Source: Lachnospiraceae bacterium (lineage in GTDB: Bacteria > Bacillota > Clostridia > Lachnospirales > Lachnospiraceae). From it: a DNA stretch of 64,000 bases. The position numbers and the translations under genes were made by a program. The stretch lies in the NCBI GenBank assembly GCA_016280395.1, contig JAEEGQ010000008.1, forward strand, positions 1-64,000. Direction: 5' to 3'. Positions 18,160 through 29,263 of the stretch are shown here, in pieces. The notes under the pieces are model-generated. The model had not been told where the DNA came from, searched no databases, and saw nothing but the letters and a program-made list of their open reading frames with translations. The number at the start of each line of letters is the position of its first letter. Position 1 is the stretch's first letter.

Positions 18160-19281
18160 ATGGTAGAATTAGATCAGATCAAATTTACACTCGGCACCTA
18201 CAAGGAGCCGCTGAAAGAATTAAAGGGTTCCCTCGACCTTGAAAACAAGGCACTTCGCATCGAGGAGATCGAAGGGATCATGGAGGAGCCCGGGTTTTGG
18301 GACGATACCGAGAAATCCCAGAACTACATGAAGGAATTAAAGAACTTAAAAGATACGGCAGACGAATACAAGGGCCTCGAGCAGTCCTACGAGGATATCG
18401 AGACACTGCTTGAAATGGGCTATGAAGCCGAAGATCCCGAGCTTGTTCCGGAGATCCAGAAGGAGCTTGACGATTTTGTCTCAAAGTTTGATGAACTGAG
18501 GCTCAGTACGCTTCTCTGCGATGAGTACGACAACGCGAACGCGATACTTACGCTGCATGCGGGGGCAGGCGGCACCGAAGCCATGGACTGGTGCGCGATG
18601 CTTGACAGGATGTATGAGCGCTGGGCCGCAAACAAGGGCTTTGAGGTGGAGGTGCTTGACATCCTTGAGGGCGATGAAGCCGGCCTTAAGTCTGTAACAC
18701 TCGAGATAAAAGGCACAAACGCTTACGGATATCTCAAATCCGAACACGGCGTGCACAGGCTTGTGCGCATCTCGCCTTTCAATGCGGCGGGAAAACGCCA
18801 GACTTCTTTTGTAAGCTGTGACGTTATGCCTGATATAGAGCAGGATCTTGACGTTGAAGTTGCAGACGAGGATATCCGCATAGACGTCTTCCGAAGCAGC
18901 GGTGCCGGCGGCCAGAAAGTCAACAAGACTTCCTCCGCCATCCGTATAACCCATATCCCGACGGGTATCGTGGTGCAGTGTCAGAACGAGCGTTCACAGT
19001 ATCAGAACAAGGATAAAGCGATGCAAATGTTAAAAGCTAAACTTTATCTAATAAAACAACAGGAAAATGCCGATAAAGAATCAGGTATACGCGGTGAACA
19101 AAAGGATATCAACTTCGGCAGCCAGATCCGCTCTTACGTGCTCCAGCCCTACACAATGGTCAAGGATACGCGTACACAGCAGGAAGTGGCGAATGCTTCA
19201 GGAGTACTTGACGGCAACATCGATCCCTTCATAAACGCTTATCTTAAATGGATCCACACAAAACCTGTTGAGGAAAACTAA
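18160..19281 (+). CDS. prfB: Peptide chain release factor 2
   Basis: Reads UAA and UGA stop codons and triggers peptide release. The 373-residue protein shows the SPF tripeptide (205-207) for stop recognition and GGQ (250-252) for hydrolysis. In many bacteria prfB needs a +1 frameshift at an in-frame UGA near codon 26. Here residues 21-28 (LKGSLDLE) match that region but are read through with sense codons CTC GAC, so the autoregulatory frameshift is absent. GGAG lies 11 nt before the ATG. The stop codon is inside the first copy of a downstream tandem repeat. Confidence 0.95.
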   Translation: MVELDQIKFTLGTYKEPLKELKGSLDLENKALRIEEIEGIMEEPGFWDDTEKSQNYMKELKNLKDTADEYKGLEQSYEDIETLLEMGYEAEDPELVPEIQKELDDFVSKFDELRLSTLLCDEYDNANAILTLHAGAGGTEAMDWCAMLDRMYERWAANKGFEVEVLDILEGDEAGLKSVTLEIKGTNAYGYLKSEHGVHRLVRISPFNAAGKRQTSFVSCDVMPDIEQDLDVEVADEDIRIDVFRSSGAGGQKVNKTSSAIRITHIPTGIVVQCQNERSQYQNKDKAMQMLKAKLYLIKQQENADKESGIRGEQKDINFGSQIRSYVLQPYTMVKDTRTQQEVANASGVLDGNIDPFINAYLKWIHTKPVEEN

Positions 19282-19346
19282 ATCCCTGCCGGCACAAAAT
19301 GCCGGTACACATACTAAATCCCTGCCGGCACAAAACGCCGGTACAC
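19278..19346 (+). repeat. Two-copy 33-bp tandem repeat with hairpins, after prfB
   Basis: Copies at 19278-19310 and 19314-19346 differ at a single base and recur every 36 bp. Each can fold CCGGCA with TGCCGG (copy 1) or CCGGC with GCCGG (copy 2). The prfB stop codon (19279-19281) is part of copy 1. No T run follows, so transcription probably continues into the CheW-like gene. Confidence 0.8.
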
Positions 19347-19362
19347 CAAAGGAAGGTAGATC

Positions 19363-19887
19363 ATGAACTGTCTTGTCTATAAGATAAACAATTCGCTTTA
19401 TGCGGTGGATGCGGGAACTGTGGTTGGAGTAGAGAACAGCCTTGCGCTGAACAGCTTCCCGGGGCAGCCGGCCTTTGTTGCGGGCCTTGCCGATATCCGC
19501 GGGATCATGACCCCTGTGGTAAGCGTGCACAGGTATTTCGGGCTTCCCGCGCGGCGCGACGGCGTTGCTCTCGTGATCGGAAACGGAACGTCAAATATTG
19601 CATTTCTTACAGACGGTGTTGAAGCCATAAGAGAGATAGATTTCGGTGAAACTTCCGAAGCTCCGCTCATTATCAGGGCTTTTGCGGGATGCGTCAGGAA
19701 TATGACGCTTGTGGACGGCAAGCCCGTGATCTTCATGGATCTGATCTCCATAATCCCCGAAGATCAGAAAGAAGAGCTCGATTCCTTCATGAAGATGGTC
19801 GAAAAGCCAAAAGAAGAGGAAAAGACAGGGGAAGAAGACGACGGCGAAGCTAAGCCGGAGGATCCGGAAGATGGGGAAGATCAGTAA
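19363..19887 (+). CDS. CheW-like domain protein with acidic tail
   Basis: A 174-residue protein. Residues about 1-145 match a CheW-type coupling domain: VYKINNSLYAVDAGTVVGV, the PAFVAGLADIRGIMTPVVSVHRYFGL strand-loop-strand, and the later VRNMTLVDGKPVIFMDL segment. CheW links chemoreceptors to the CheA kinase. From about 146 it ends in a Lys/Glu/Asp-rich acidic tail, unusual for plain CheW. No cheA or receptor gene is near. Its 3' end overlaps the start of atpZ by 17 bp, which couples it to the ATP synthase operon. AAGGAAGG precedes the ATG. Whether it acts in chemotaxis is not shown by the sequence. Confidence 0.78.
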   Translation: MNCLVYKINNSLYAVDAGTVVGVENSLALNSFPGQPAFVAGLADIRGIMTPVVSVHRYFGLPARRDGVALVIGNGTSNIAFLTDGVEAIREIDFGETSEAPLIIRAFAGCVRNMTLVDGKPVIFMDLISIIPEDQKEELDSFMKMVEKPKEEEKTGEEDDGEAKPEDPEDGEDQ

Positions 19888-20134
19888 CGATATCTTTAAG
19901 AATATCACTCTTATCGGTCAGCTTGGGCTATCCTTTATCATGCCGACGCTGATCTGCGTCCTGCTCTGCGCGTACCTGTGCGGACGCTTCGGAGTGGGAG
20001 AATGGATCTATATACCGGGCTTTATATTCGGCCTCGGGAGTTCCTTCATGACGGCATATAAGTTTTACAAAGCCAATGTCTCAAAGGACAAAAAAGAAGA
20101 AAAAAAGAGAGTGTCTTTCAACAGACACGAATAA
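19871..20134 (+). CDS. AtpZ/AtpI-like small membrane protein
   Basis: An 87-residue protein with two hydrophobic segments (about 11-37 and 43-66) separated by a CGRFGVGEW turn and a basic tail. Its size, topology (ITLIGQLGLSFIMPTLICVLL; GFIFGLGSSFMTAYKFYK) and position at the head of the atp operon match AtpZ/AtpI family proteins, thought to act as assembly factors or Mg2+/Ca2+ transporters. It overlaps the CheW-like gene by 17 bp, and AGGATCCGGAAG lies just upstream of the ATG. Confidence 0.75.
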   Translation: MGKISNDIFKNITLIGQLGLSFIMPTLICVLLCAYLCGRFGVGEWIYIPGFIFGLGSSFMTAYKFYKANVSKDKKEEKKRVSFNRHE

Positions 20135-20148
20135 ACGGGAGTACCGCC

Positions 20149-20609
20149 ATGTTTAAGAATCTTGATGCCGATTCAAAGAAGATGCTGAGAAGAGGCACTG
20201 TCGGAACGGTGATCCTTACCGCGATAATGGTAGCGATCTTTGTGGCATTGAAGTTTATATTTATCAAGGTCGATTTCTTCGGCAAGATCGATCTTTTCGA
20301 GGTAGGGCTCGGCGCCCTTTGCGGCGCGCTCGTGGCCATTCTTGTGTTCTTCTATCTTGCTTATTCGATCGGAGAACGCACTGTGACCGAGGATCCGGAG
20401 CTTGCTGCGGCGAAATACAACCTCAGCAAGAAGATACGACTGGGGATCCAGGTCGGATGGATGATAGTGGCCATACTGGTACCGGTTTTTAACGCCATTG
20501 CTGCCATCTTCCCGCTGTTTTTTCCGAAAAGGGCGCTTATTATCTGCGGGATAATGGACAACAGGCGTGAAAATAAAAATACAGGGACAGGAGGTGAACA
20601 TGATCAACA

Positions 20610-20613
<4 letters not shown>
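20149..20613 (+). CDS. atpI: ATP synthase protein I (AtpI-like)
   Basis: A 154-residue membrane protein with about four hydrophobic stretches (19-39, 50-72, 100-118, 120-137). It lies between atpZ and atpB, the usual place of atpI. The FNAIAAIFPLFFPKRALIICGI segment resembles the conserved C-terminal half of clostridial ATP synthase subunit I. The role is inferred as assembly of the c-ring. Its TGA overlaps the atpB ATG (ATGA). GGGAG precedes the ATG. Confidence 0.65.
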
Positions 20614-21718
<1,105 letters not shown>

Positions 21719-21756
21719 TAAGGAGCCCAAAATACGAGTGACAGGAGGTTATCAAC

Positions 21757-22290
21757 GTGCAATTTTTTGCTCTATTAACGGAAGCAGGTCAGAATCAGGA
21801 TCTTATTACCGTTGTACCGTGGACCCTCATTGCCACACTCTGTAACCTTGGAATTCAGATATTTCTGATCAAGAAATTCCTCTTTAAGCCTGTTCGCGAG
21901 ATACTCGCGAAGCGTCAGGCAAAAGCGGATGAAGACATAAGAGCCGCAGAAACAGCCAAAGCCGAGGCTGACAGCATCAAGAGCGAGTACGAGCAGAACA
22001 TGCTCGAAGCCCGCGAAAAGGCTGAATCCATCCTCGACAATGCCCAAAAGATGGCCAACGCCCAGAGCGATGACATCTTAAGGCAGGCAAACGAAGCGGC
22101 CGTAGCGATCAAGAACAAGGCCGAGCGCGATATCGCCCTCGAGAAGCGTAAAGCAGTCAACGAGATCAAAGACGAGATCGGCAGCATGGCAATGGAGATC
22201 GCAGGCAAGGTTATCGAGCGTGAGATAAAAGAAGAGGATCACGCAAAGCTTATTGACGAGTTCATACAGAACATGGGAGGTGAATCATGA
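21757..22290 (+). CDS. atpF: F-type ATP synthase subunit b
   Basis: Peripheral-stalk subunit of 177 residues: one N-terminal membrane helix (about 17-38), the KKFLFKPVREILAKRQ junction, then a long charged, Ala-rich coiled coil. Translation starts at GTG 21757, set by AGGAGG 8 nt upstream; no ATG fits as well. Its stop overlaps the atpH start (ATGA). Confidence 0.94.
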   Translation: MQFFALLTEAGQNQDLITVVPWTLIATLCNLGIQIFLIKKFLFKPVREILAKRQAKADEDIRAAETAKAEADSIKSEYEQNMLEAREKAESILDNAQKMANAQSDDILRQANEAAVAIKNKAERDIALEKRKAVNEIKDEIGSMAMEIAGKVIEREIKEEDHAKLIDEFIQNMGGES

Positions 22291-22823
22291 CAGACCGCGC
22301 CGGCATTTACGGCGGCAGTCTGTATGATCTGGCCGCCGAGGAGAATCTCACAGCTCCCATCATGGAGCAGCTTCAGGACGTAAAGCAGCTGTTCCGTGAA
22401 AATCCCGATTATATAAGGCTCCTTTCGGAACCGGCCATTAAGAAGGATGTGCGTACAAAGCTTATTGACGACGCATTCAAGGACAGTGAGCTGTATTTAA
22501 GGAATTTTCTCAAACTCTTATGCGACAAGGGGCTCCTCGGGGAATATGAAGGCTGCGTGAGCGCGTATGAAAAACGCTATTTCGCAGACAACAATATCGC
22601 CAAAGCCCTTGTTACAAGCGCAGTGGAGCTTACTCCCGCGCAGCTTGACGCTCTTAAGGCAAAGATAGAGAAGTCGAGCGGAAAGAAGATAATCTTAAGC
22701 AACAAACTGGACCACAGCGTAGTGGCCGGGATCAAGGTCGAGGTGGACGGAAAGCTGTACGACGGCACTGTTGCCGGCAGGCTTGAGCGTCTCGACAAGA
22801 CCTTGGGCGAAATAACAATATAA
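22287..22823 (+). CDS. atpH: F-type ATP synthase subunit delta
   Basis: Connects the peripheral stalk to the alpha3beta3 head. The 178-residue protein has the helical N-terminal domain (GGSLYDLAAEENL) and the C-terminal VTSAVELTPAQLDALKAKIEK and DHSVVAGIKVEVDGKLYDGTVAGRL segments of the OSCP/delta family. It overlaps atpF by 4 bp and precedes atpA by 15 bp. Confidence 0.94.
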   Translation: MTDRAGIYGGSLYDLAAEENLTAPIMEQLQDVKQLFRENPDYIRLLSEPAIKKDVRTKLIDDAFKDSELYLRNFLKLLCDKGLLGEYEGCVSAYEKRYFADNNIAKALVTSAVELTPAQLDALKAKIEKSSGKKIILSNKLDHSVVAGIKVEVDGKLYDGTVAGRLERLDKTLGEITI

Positions 22824-22838
22824 GGATGGAATGGGATT

Positions 22839-24368
22839 ATGCAGTTAAAAACCGAAGAAATATCCAAAGTCATCCGTAGCCAGATAAAATATTACGAAAA
22901 TACGATCGCACAGAACGAAACCGGCATCATCTTAAATGTCGGCGACGGTATCGCAAGAGCCAGCGGACTTATCAACTGTATGGCGGGCGAGCTGCTCGAA
23001 TTCGAGGACGGTTCTTTCGGAATGGCGCAGAACCTTGAAGAGAACAGCGTTTCGATCGTTCTATTTGGTACCGATGAAAACATAGGCGAAGGTCAGACCG
23101 TTAAGCGTACCGGCAAGGTCGTTTCGGTTCCCGTCGGTGATGCAATGATCGGACGTGTCGTAAACGCGCTCGGACAGCCTATCGACGGAGCAGGCCCTAT
23201 CGCAACGACAGAGTATCGTCCCGTAGAAAGTACCGCTCCCGGTATTTGTGAAAGACAGTCGGTATTTGAGCCCCTTCAGACAGGCATCAAGGCCATCGAC
23301 TCGATGATCCCCATCGGACGCGGTCAGCGTGAACTTATCATCGGCGACAGACAGACGGGTAAGACCACTCTTGCAACAGATACCATAATCAACCAGAAGG
23401 GCAAGAATGTTATCTGCATCTATGTTGCTATAGGCCAGAAGCGTTCAACTGTCGCAAACCTGGTTGAGAACCTTAAGGCCAACGGAGCCATGGATTATAC
23501 CATAGTTGTTGCCGCAACGGCATCCGAGGCAAGCCCCCTGCAGTATCTTGCTCCGTATTCGGGCTGTGCTATGGGTGAATATTTCATGTACAAGGGCAAA
23601 CATGTCCTTTGCATCTACGACGACTTAAGTAAGCACGCAGTCGCATACCGCGCACTGTCACTGCTCATCAGGCGTCCGCCGGGACGTGAGGCATATCCGG
23701 GCGACGTATTCTACCTGCATTCAAGACTTCTCGAAAGAGCGGCAAAGCTCGATGAGGCACACGGCGGCGGTTCGCTTACCGCGCTTCCCGTTATCGAGAC
23801 GCAGGCTGGCGACGTTTCGGCATACATCCCCACAAACGTTATCTCCATCACAGACGGACAGATATTCCTTGAAACAGAGCTTTTCCACTCGGGCGTTATG
23901 CCGGCTGTTAACCCCGGTATCTCCGTATCCCGTGTAGGCGGTAATGCACAGATCAAGGCCATGAAGAAGGTTGCCGGAACACTGAAGCTCCTTTATTCAC
24001 AGTACCGCGAGCTGCAGGCATTCGCACAGTTCGGTTCGGATCTTGATGCCGATACAAAGGCACGTCTTGCACAGGGCGCGCGTATCGTGGAAGTGCTCAA
24101 GCAGAGCCAGAACAGTCCTGTTCCCGTTGAGAAGCAGGTTGCGATCATCTATGCGGTTACAAAAAACATTCTTATGGATGTTGCCGTTGAGGATGTCAAG
24201 ACCTACGAAGAAGGCCTTTATAAGTTCATCGATACGGATGTTGACGGCGCTGCCGCAATGCAGGCCATAAGAGATACGGGCAAGCTTGAAGCCGATACGG
24301 AAGAAAAACTTGCCGCCGCTCTTAAGAGATACACCGAGGACTTCCTTGCTTTGCATCAGGCAAAGTAA
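22839..24368 (+). CDS. atpA: F-type ATP synthase subunit alpha
   Basis: Non-catalytic nucleotide-binding subunit of F1, 509 residues. The P-loop GDRQTGKT is at 169-176; other family segments are [42 protein letters not shown] and [19 protein letters not shown]. The N-terminus [16 protein letters not shown] contacts delta. It is one of the best-conserved products in the operon, with no oddities. Confidence 0.97.
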   Translation: MQLKTEEISKVIRSQIKYYENTIAQNETGIILNVGDGIARASGLINCMAGELLEFEDGSFGMAQNLEENSVSIVLFGTDENIGEGQTVKRTGKVVSVPVGDAMIGRVVNALGQPIDGAGPIATTEYRPVESTAPGICERQSVFEPLQTGIKAIDSMIPIGRGQRELIIGDRQTGKTTLATDTIINQKGKNVICIYVAIGQKRSTVANLVENLKANGAMDYTIVVAATASEASPLQYLAPYSGCAMGEYFMYKGKHVLCIYDDLSKHAVAYRALSLLIRRPPGREAYPGDVFYLHSRLLERAAKLDEAHGGGSLTALPVIETQAGDVSAYIPTNVISITDGQIFLETELFHSGVMPAVNPGISVSRVGGNAQIKAMKKVAGTLKLLYSQYRELQAFAQFGSDLDADTKARLAQGARIVEVLKQSQNSPVPVEKQVAIIYAVTKNILMDVAVEDVKTYEEGLYKFIDTDVDGAAAMQAIRDTGKLEADTEEKLAAALKRYTEDFLALHQAK

Positions 24369-24400
24369 AAGCACACAGATCATTTTAAGGAGGATATGAT

Positions 24401-25258
24401 ATGGCTGCCAATATGAAGGCCGTGAAGCTGCGTATCAAGAGTGTCCAGAACACCATGCAGATCACAAAAGCCATGGAACTTGTGGCTTCCTCCAAACTGC
24501 GTAAGGCTAAGGAACGTTCCGACAGGTGCAGACCTTATTTTGAAGAGCTCTATGAAACACTTGAGACGATCGCCAAGGGCAATACGGATTTTTCGTCCGT
24601 ATATGCAAAGCCCAATGAACAGCAAAAGGTTTGCTATGTGCTGATAGGCGGCGACAGAGGTCTTGCGGGCGGCTACAACAGCAACCTGTTCAAGAACTTT
24701 CTCGCAGATGCCAAGGGGCGCGAGTACACGGTGCTCCCTATAGGTAAAAAGTGCCTTGATCACTGCAAATATCACAAGCAGGACATAACCGACGACAGGT
24801 TTTCGGTAATAGCCGATATTTCCATCGGTGACTGCTTTGAGATAGCAAATCTTCTCTGCAGGGAATATAAAAAAGGCGAGATCGGGAGTATAAGGCTTGT
24901 TTATACCGAGTTTGTCTCAATGCTCTCACAGGCTCCGCATACAAAGGTGCTTCTGCCTTTGAGCGAGCTTGGAAGCGATGAGACCAAGAAGGAACCCGTA
25001 AGGAACCTTATCCTTTACGAACCCGAGAGTACGGAAGTGTTCGACGCCATCGTACCCGAGTATCTGGCAGGCGTTATCTACGGCGCGGTCTGCGATTCAC
25101 TTGCAAGTGAAATGGCAGCGAGACGTACCGCGATGGACGCTGCGACCAGCAATGCCGAGGAGATGATCGGAAAGCTGAGCCTTTCCTACAACAGAGCCCG
25201 TCAGGCAAGCATTACGCAGGAAATCACCGAGATCGTCGGTGGTGCGGAAGGAATCTGA
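24401..25258 (+). CDS. atpG: F-type ATP synthase subunit gamma
   Basis: Central-shaft subunit of 285 residues. It has the N-terminal coiled-coil helix (AVKLRIKSVQNTMQITKAMELVASSKLRKA), the GDRGLAGGYNSN strand, and the C-terminal helix with the signature SEMAARRTAMDAATSNAEEMI and ARQASITQEITEIVGGAEGI. AAGGAGG lies 7 nt before the ATG. A short hairpin (25261-25275) is in the 79-bp gap before atpD. Confidence 0.96.
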   Translation: MAANMKAVKLRIKSVQNTMQITKAMELVASSKLRKAKERSDRCRPYFEELYETLETIAKGNTDFSSVYAKPNEQQKVCYVLIGGDRGLAGGYNSNLFKNFLADAKGREYTVLPIGKKCLDHCKYHKQDITDDRFSVIADISIGDCFEIANLLCREYKKGEIGSIRLVYTEFVSMLSQAPHTKVLLPLSELGSDETKKEPVRNLILYEPESTEVFDAIVPEYLAGVIYGAVCDSLASEMAARRTAMDAATSNAEEMIGKLSLSYNRARQASITQEITEIVGGAEGI

Positions 25259-25322
25259 GAATGCCGCTAAGGCATTATGTCAGTTATACAGTTTTACCCC
25301 GGTCAGATCCGGAATTCTATAA

Positions 25323-26738
<1,416 letters not shown>

Positions 26739-26751
26739 AGGAGGGCTTTGA

Positions 26752-27159
26752 GTGAAGACATTTTCACTGACGATAGGAACGCCCGACGGTCTGCTTTTTT
26801 CAGGTGAAGTAGAGCGTGTAATGTGCAGGTCGATTACCGGAGATCTTGCCATTCTTGCAGATCACTGTAACTTCTGCACGGCACTTGGAATGGGCGGAGC
26901 CTATATTAGACTTGAAGACGGGACACAGAGGGATGCCGCATGTATCGGCGGCATGATCACCATGATGGACGGTAAGGCACATCTGCTGGCCACTACATGG
27001 GAGTGGGAAGAAGATATCGACGTAGAAAGGGCAAAAGCCGCAAAGGAACGTGCGGAACAGCGCCTCGCGGATTCTTCCCTGAGCGAAAAAGAAGCAGCGA
27101 TAGCGCAGGCCAAGCTTAATCGTGCGCTTGTCCGTCTGAGCGTTAAAAACCAGTTATGA
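26752..27159 (+). CDS. atpC: F-type ATP synthase subunit epsilon
   Basis: Regulatory F1 subunit of 135 residues: an N-terminal beta sandwich (FSLTIGTPDGLLFSGEVERV...GDLAILADH) and a C-terminal two-helix arm (RAKAAKERAEQRLADSSLSEKEAAIAQAKLNRAL). The start is GTG at 26752, supported by AGGAGGG about 6 nt upstream. The N-terminal part has unusual cysteines (CNFC) near residue 41-44. Last gene of the atp operon. Confidence 0.94.
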   Translation: MKTFSLTIGTPDGLLFSGEVERVMCRSITGDLAILADHCNFCTALGMGGAYIRLEDGTQRDAACIGGMITMMDGKAHLLATTWEWEEDIDVERAKAAKERAEQRLADSSLSEKEAAIAQAKLNRALVRLSVKNQL

Positions 27160-27168
27160 TAAGACAGG

Positions 27169-27198
27169 AGGGAGCTTTATGCTCCCTTGTGTCTCTTT
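27169..27198 (+). terminator. Possible weak terminator of the atp operon
   Basis: A 7-bp stem (AGGGAGC 27169-27175 with GCTCCCT 27181-27187) with a 5-nt loop, followed after GTGTC by a short T-rich stretch. A second hairpin follows at 27203-27232. Neither has a clean T run, so termination may be partial. Confidence 0.4.
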
Positions 27199-27254
27199 AT
27201 TGCAGCCGGTCTGTGGGCTAACAGCACCGGCTGTTATATGCGATATAGATAAAT

Positions 27255-27950
27255 ATGAGTGAAGACAAGATAAAAGCAGTGTGCTTCGATATGTTCTGGA
27301 CACTTGTTGACCCAAGGACAGAGCTCGAGCATTTTGAGTATGCACCGCTCTGCCTTACTCCCGAAGAGTGGGGAAGGGCAAACTGGAACGATAAAACAGG
27401 CAAACAGCGCGGCAACGGAAAACTCGGCACACCCGAAGCCATCATGGACAGGGTCTTTGCCTCGCTGCCGCAGAGCATTACACCCGGGATGAGGGAACGC
27501 GCCATAGAAGGCAAGAAGAACAGGATGCGTAAAGCATTGACGGAAATAGACGCAGAAATACTTAATTGCCTTAAAGAGCTTAAGGAAAGAGGACTTAAGA
27601 TCGGACTTATCAGCAATGCCGATGCCTTTGACGATATGTACTGGAATGAAAGTCCGCTGAAGCAGTATTTTGATGATGCGATCTTTTCTTACCGTGTAAG
27701 GCTCTTAAAGCCCGACAGACGCATTTACAGACTAAGCCTTAAGAATCTTGGGGTGACGGCAAAAGAGGCCGTATTTGTGGGCGACGGAGGCTCAGACGAG
27801 CTTCACGGAGCAAAAAGGACAGGAATGAAAACCGTGTGGACGGAGTACCTGCACAAATGGGACGAAAACACACGGGTAAACATAGAAAAATACGCAGACT
27901 TAAGGATCGACAGCTTTAAGGAGCTGGCGGAGTATTTCAGGAAAAACTGA
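27255..27950 (+). CDS. HAD-superfamily hydrolase with variant motif I
   Basis: A 231-residue haloacid-dehalogenase fold protein. Motif I is FDMFWTLVD: the nucleophile Asp12 is present, but the +2 residue, Asp in typical phosphatases, is Phe. Motif II is GLISNAD, motif III the Lys in LLKPDRRIY, and motif IV FVGDGGSDELHGA. The segment between motifs I and II is a helical cap. Dehalogenase-type members also lack the +2 Asp, so the protein may not be an ordinary phosphatase. The ATG lacks a clear Shine-Dalgarno. It lies 15 bp before the next gene. The substrate is unknown. Confidence 0.8.
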   Translation: MSEDKIKAVCFDMFWTLVDPRTELEHFEYAPLCLTPEEWGRANWNDKTGKQRGNGKLGTPEAIMDRVFASLPQSITPGMRERAIEGKKNRMRKALTEIDAEILNCLKELKERGLKIGLISNADAFDDMYWNESPLKQYFDDAIFSYRVRLLKPDRRIYRLSLKNLGVTAKEAVFVGDGGSDELHGAKRTGMKTVWTEYLHKWDENTRVNIEKYADLRIDSFKELAEYFRKN

Positions 27951-27965
27951 TCCAGAGGGAAGACA

Positions 27966-28565
27966 ATGGGAGCAAAATACACAGAGGCACAGAAACGTGC
28001 CATCTTGAAATATCAGAAAAAGTTTAAGCGAATCTCGGTGCCGCTTTCAGAGGAGCTGCACGACAAGTACACGGAGATAGCAAAAGAGCAGGGTATCAGC
28101 CTGTCAAAATATATAATCAAACTTCTTGAGCGCGAATACACGAGACAGCACGGAACCGGTTCGGGCGATGTTGTGATCCAGAATGAGGTCGAGACAAAGA
28201 TAACGCTTACGGATGAGCAGATAGAGGCTCTTATCTATGTAAAAAAGCTTTATCAGGAGTTTGTCTCGTATCAGGATTTCCTTTGGGACTGGAACTGGAA
28301 GTCTGAGGGCATATTAAACTCCTTTGATACGAACGGGCGCACGGGAGCGATAAATAAGAGGCTTGAAGCAGTGGGAATAAGCCCTGTGCAGGGAATAAAC
28401 ATAGAACCGGGATCGGTCCCGCAGAATAATTTCAACGATTCCGAGACCGAAAGAAAGAAAAAACATGACGAGTATCTGGATATCATCCTTAGACTGAAAC
28501 GGAACATGCAGCGCTATTTTAAGGAAATAGATGAGCTTTGCGGAACAGATTATCTGTCGGAGTGA
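27966..28565 (+). CDS. Protein of unknown function with N-terminal ribbon-helix-helix-like region
   Basis: A 199-residue soluble protein. Residues about 22-58 (KRISVPLSEELHDKYTEIAKEQGISLSKYIIKLLERE) have the strand-helix-helix pattern of ribbon-helix-helix DNA-binding proteins. The rest is charged and helical, with aromatic WDWNWKSE near 108-115 and a C-terminal predicted helix (KKHDEYLDIILRLKRNMQRYF). No toxin partner was recognised next to it. GAGGGAAGACA precedes the ATG. It may be a transcription regulator, but that is inference. The stop codon lies inside the stem of the following terminator. Confidence 0.6.
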   Translation: MGAKYTEAQKRAILKYQKKFKRISVPLSEELHDKYTEIAKEQGISLSKYIIKLLEREYTRQHGTGSGDVVIQNEVETKITLTDEQIEALIYVKKLYQEFVSYQDFLWDWNWKSEGILNSFDTNGRTGAINKRLEAVGISPVQGINIEPGSVPQNNFNDSETERKKKHDEYLDIILRLKRNMQRYFKEIDELCGTDYLSE

Positions 28566-28599
28566 ACCGGAGCAATGCCTCCGGGCACTCCTTTTTTTG
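28560..28599 (+). terminator. Intrinsic terminator after the RHH-like gene
   Basis: Stem GAGTG/CACTC plus CCGGAG/CTCCGG around a 6-nt loop, then C and a seven-T run. The stop codon TGA lies in the left arm. A very A/T-rich stretch (28610-28645) follows before the first sigma cassette. Confidence 0.88.
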
Positions 28600-28699
28600 T
28601 GCGAGATGTTTTAAAAAATTTTTAAATTTTTTTTTTTAAAAGTGTGATATTTGATCAAAAAAGGGAACTATATAAGTGTAGGAGATAATATAACGCGCT

Positions 28700-29263
28700 A
28701 TGGATGATGATAAGATAATTGACCTGCTCTTTGAGCGCTCGGAACAGGCAATTGTTGAACTGTCAAAAAAATATGGAACTGTGCTGCTGAAAACAGCCGG
28801 GAATATTCTGAACAACAAGCAGGATGCGGAAGAGTGTGTAAATGATGCATATCTTGTTGTTTGGAACAGTGTACCTCCGAAGCGACCCAAAAAACTGTTG
28901 GTCTATACATGCGGGATCGTACAGAAGCTTGCTTTGAAGAAGTATCGGACTAAAAGCGCACAGAAAAGAAACGGAACGTTTGATCTTGCTCTGGAGGAAT
29001 TGGAGGAGTTTATTCCGTCCAATGCACTTGTTGAAGATGAAGCTTTGGAAAACGAACTGTCGAAGGCTGTCAACGAATTTTTGGAGAAAATAAAGACAGC
29101 TGACCGGATCGCATTTGTCAAACGCTACCGTTTGGGCGAATCGTTAACAGATATCGCCGGGGAACTTCACACAACTGAACATAGTATTTCTGTACGCCTT
29201 TACCGAATACGGAAGGAACTGAAAAAATTCCTGATCAAGGAGGGATTTCTCAATGAAAAATGA
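28700..29263 (+). CDS. ECF-type sigma factor, cassette 1
   Basis: A 187-residue sigma-70 family protein of the ECF kind with region 2 (about 24-80: DAEECVNDAYLVVWNSVPP) and region 4 (about 138-180: FVKRYRLGESLTDIAGELHTTEHSISVRLYRIRKELKKFL, a helix-turn-helix). It should direct RNA polymerase to a small set of promoters when released by its membrane partner. Compared with the second copy at 30573 the region 2.4-3 stretch is more divergent (KKLLVYTCGIVQKL). The ATG has AGGAG about 15 nt upstream, a long spacing. Its stop overlaps the next gene by 11 bp. Confidence 0.87.
   Translation: MDDDKIIDLLFERSEQAIVELSKKYGTVLLKTAGNILNNKQDAEECVNDAYLVVWNSVPPKRPKKLLVYTCGIVQKLALKKYRTKSAQKRNGTFDLALEELEEFIPSNALVEDEALENELSKAVNEFLEKIKTADRIAFVKRYRLGESLTDIAGELHTTEHSISVRLYRIRKELKKFLIKEGFLNEK

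Noticed and set aside
18220-18243. Programmed +1 frameshift in prfB
   Set aside because: There is no in-frame stop; the gene is read in one frame.
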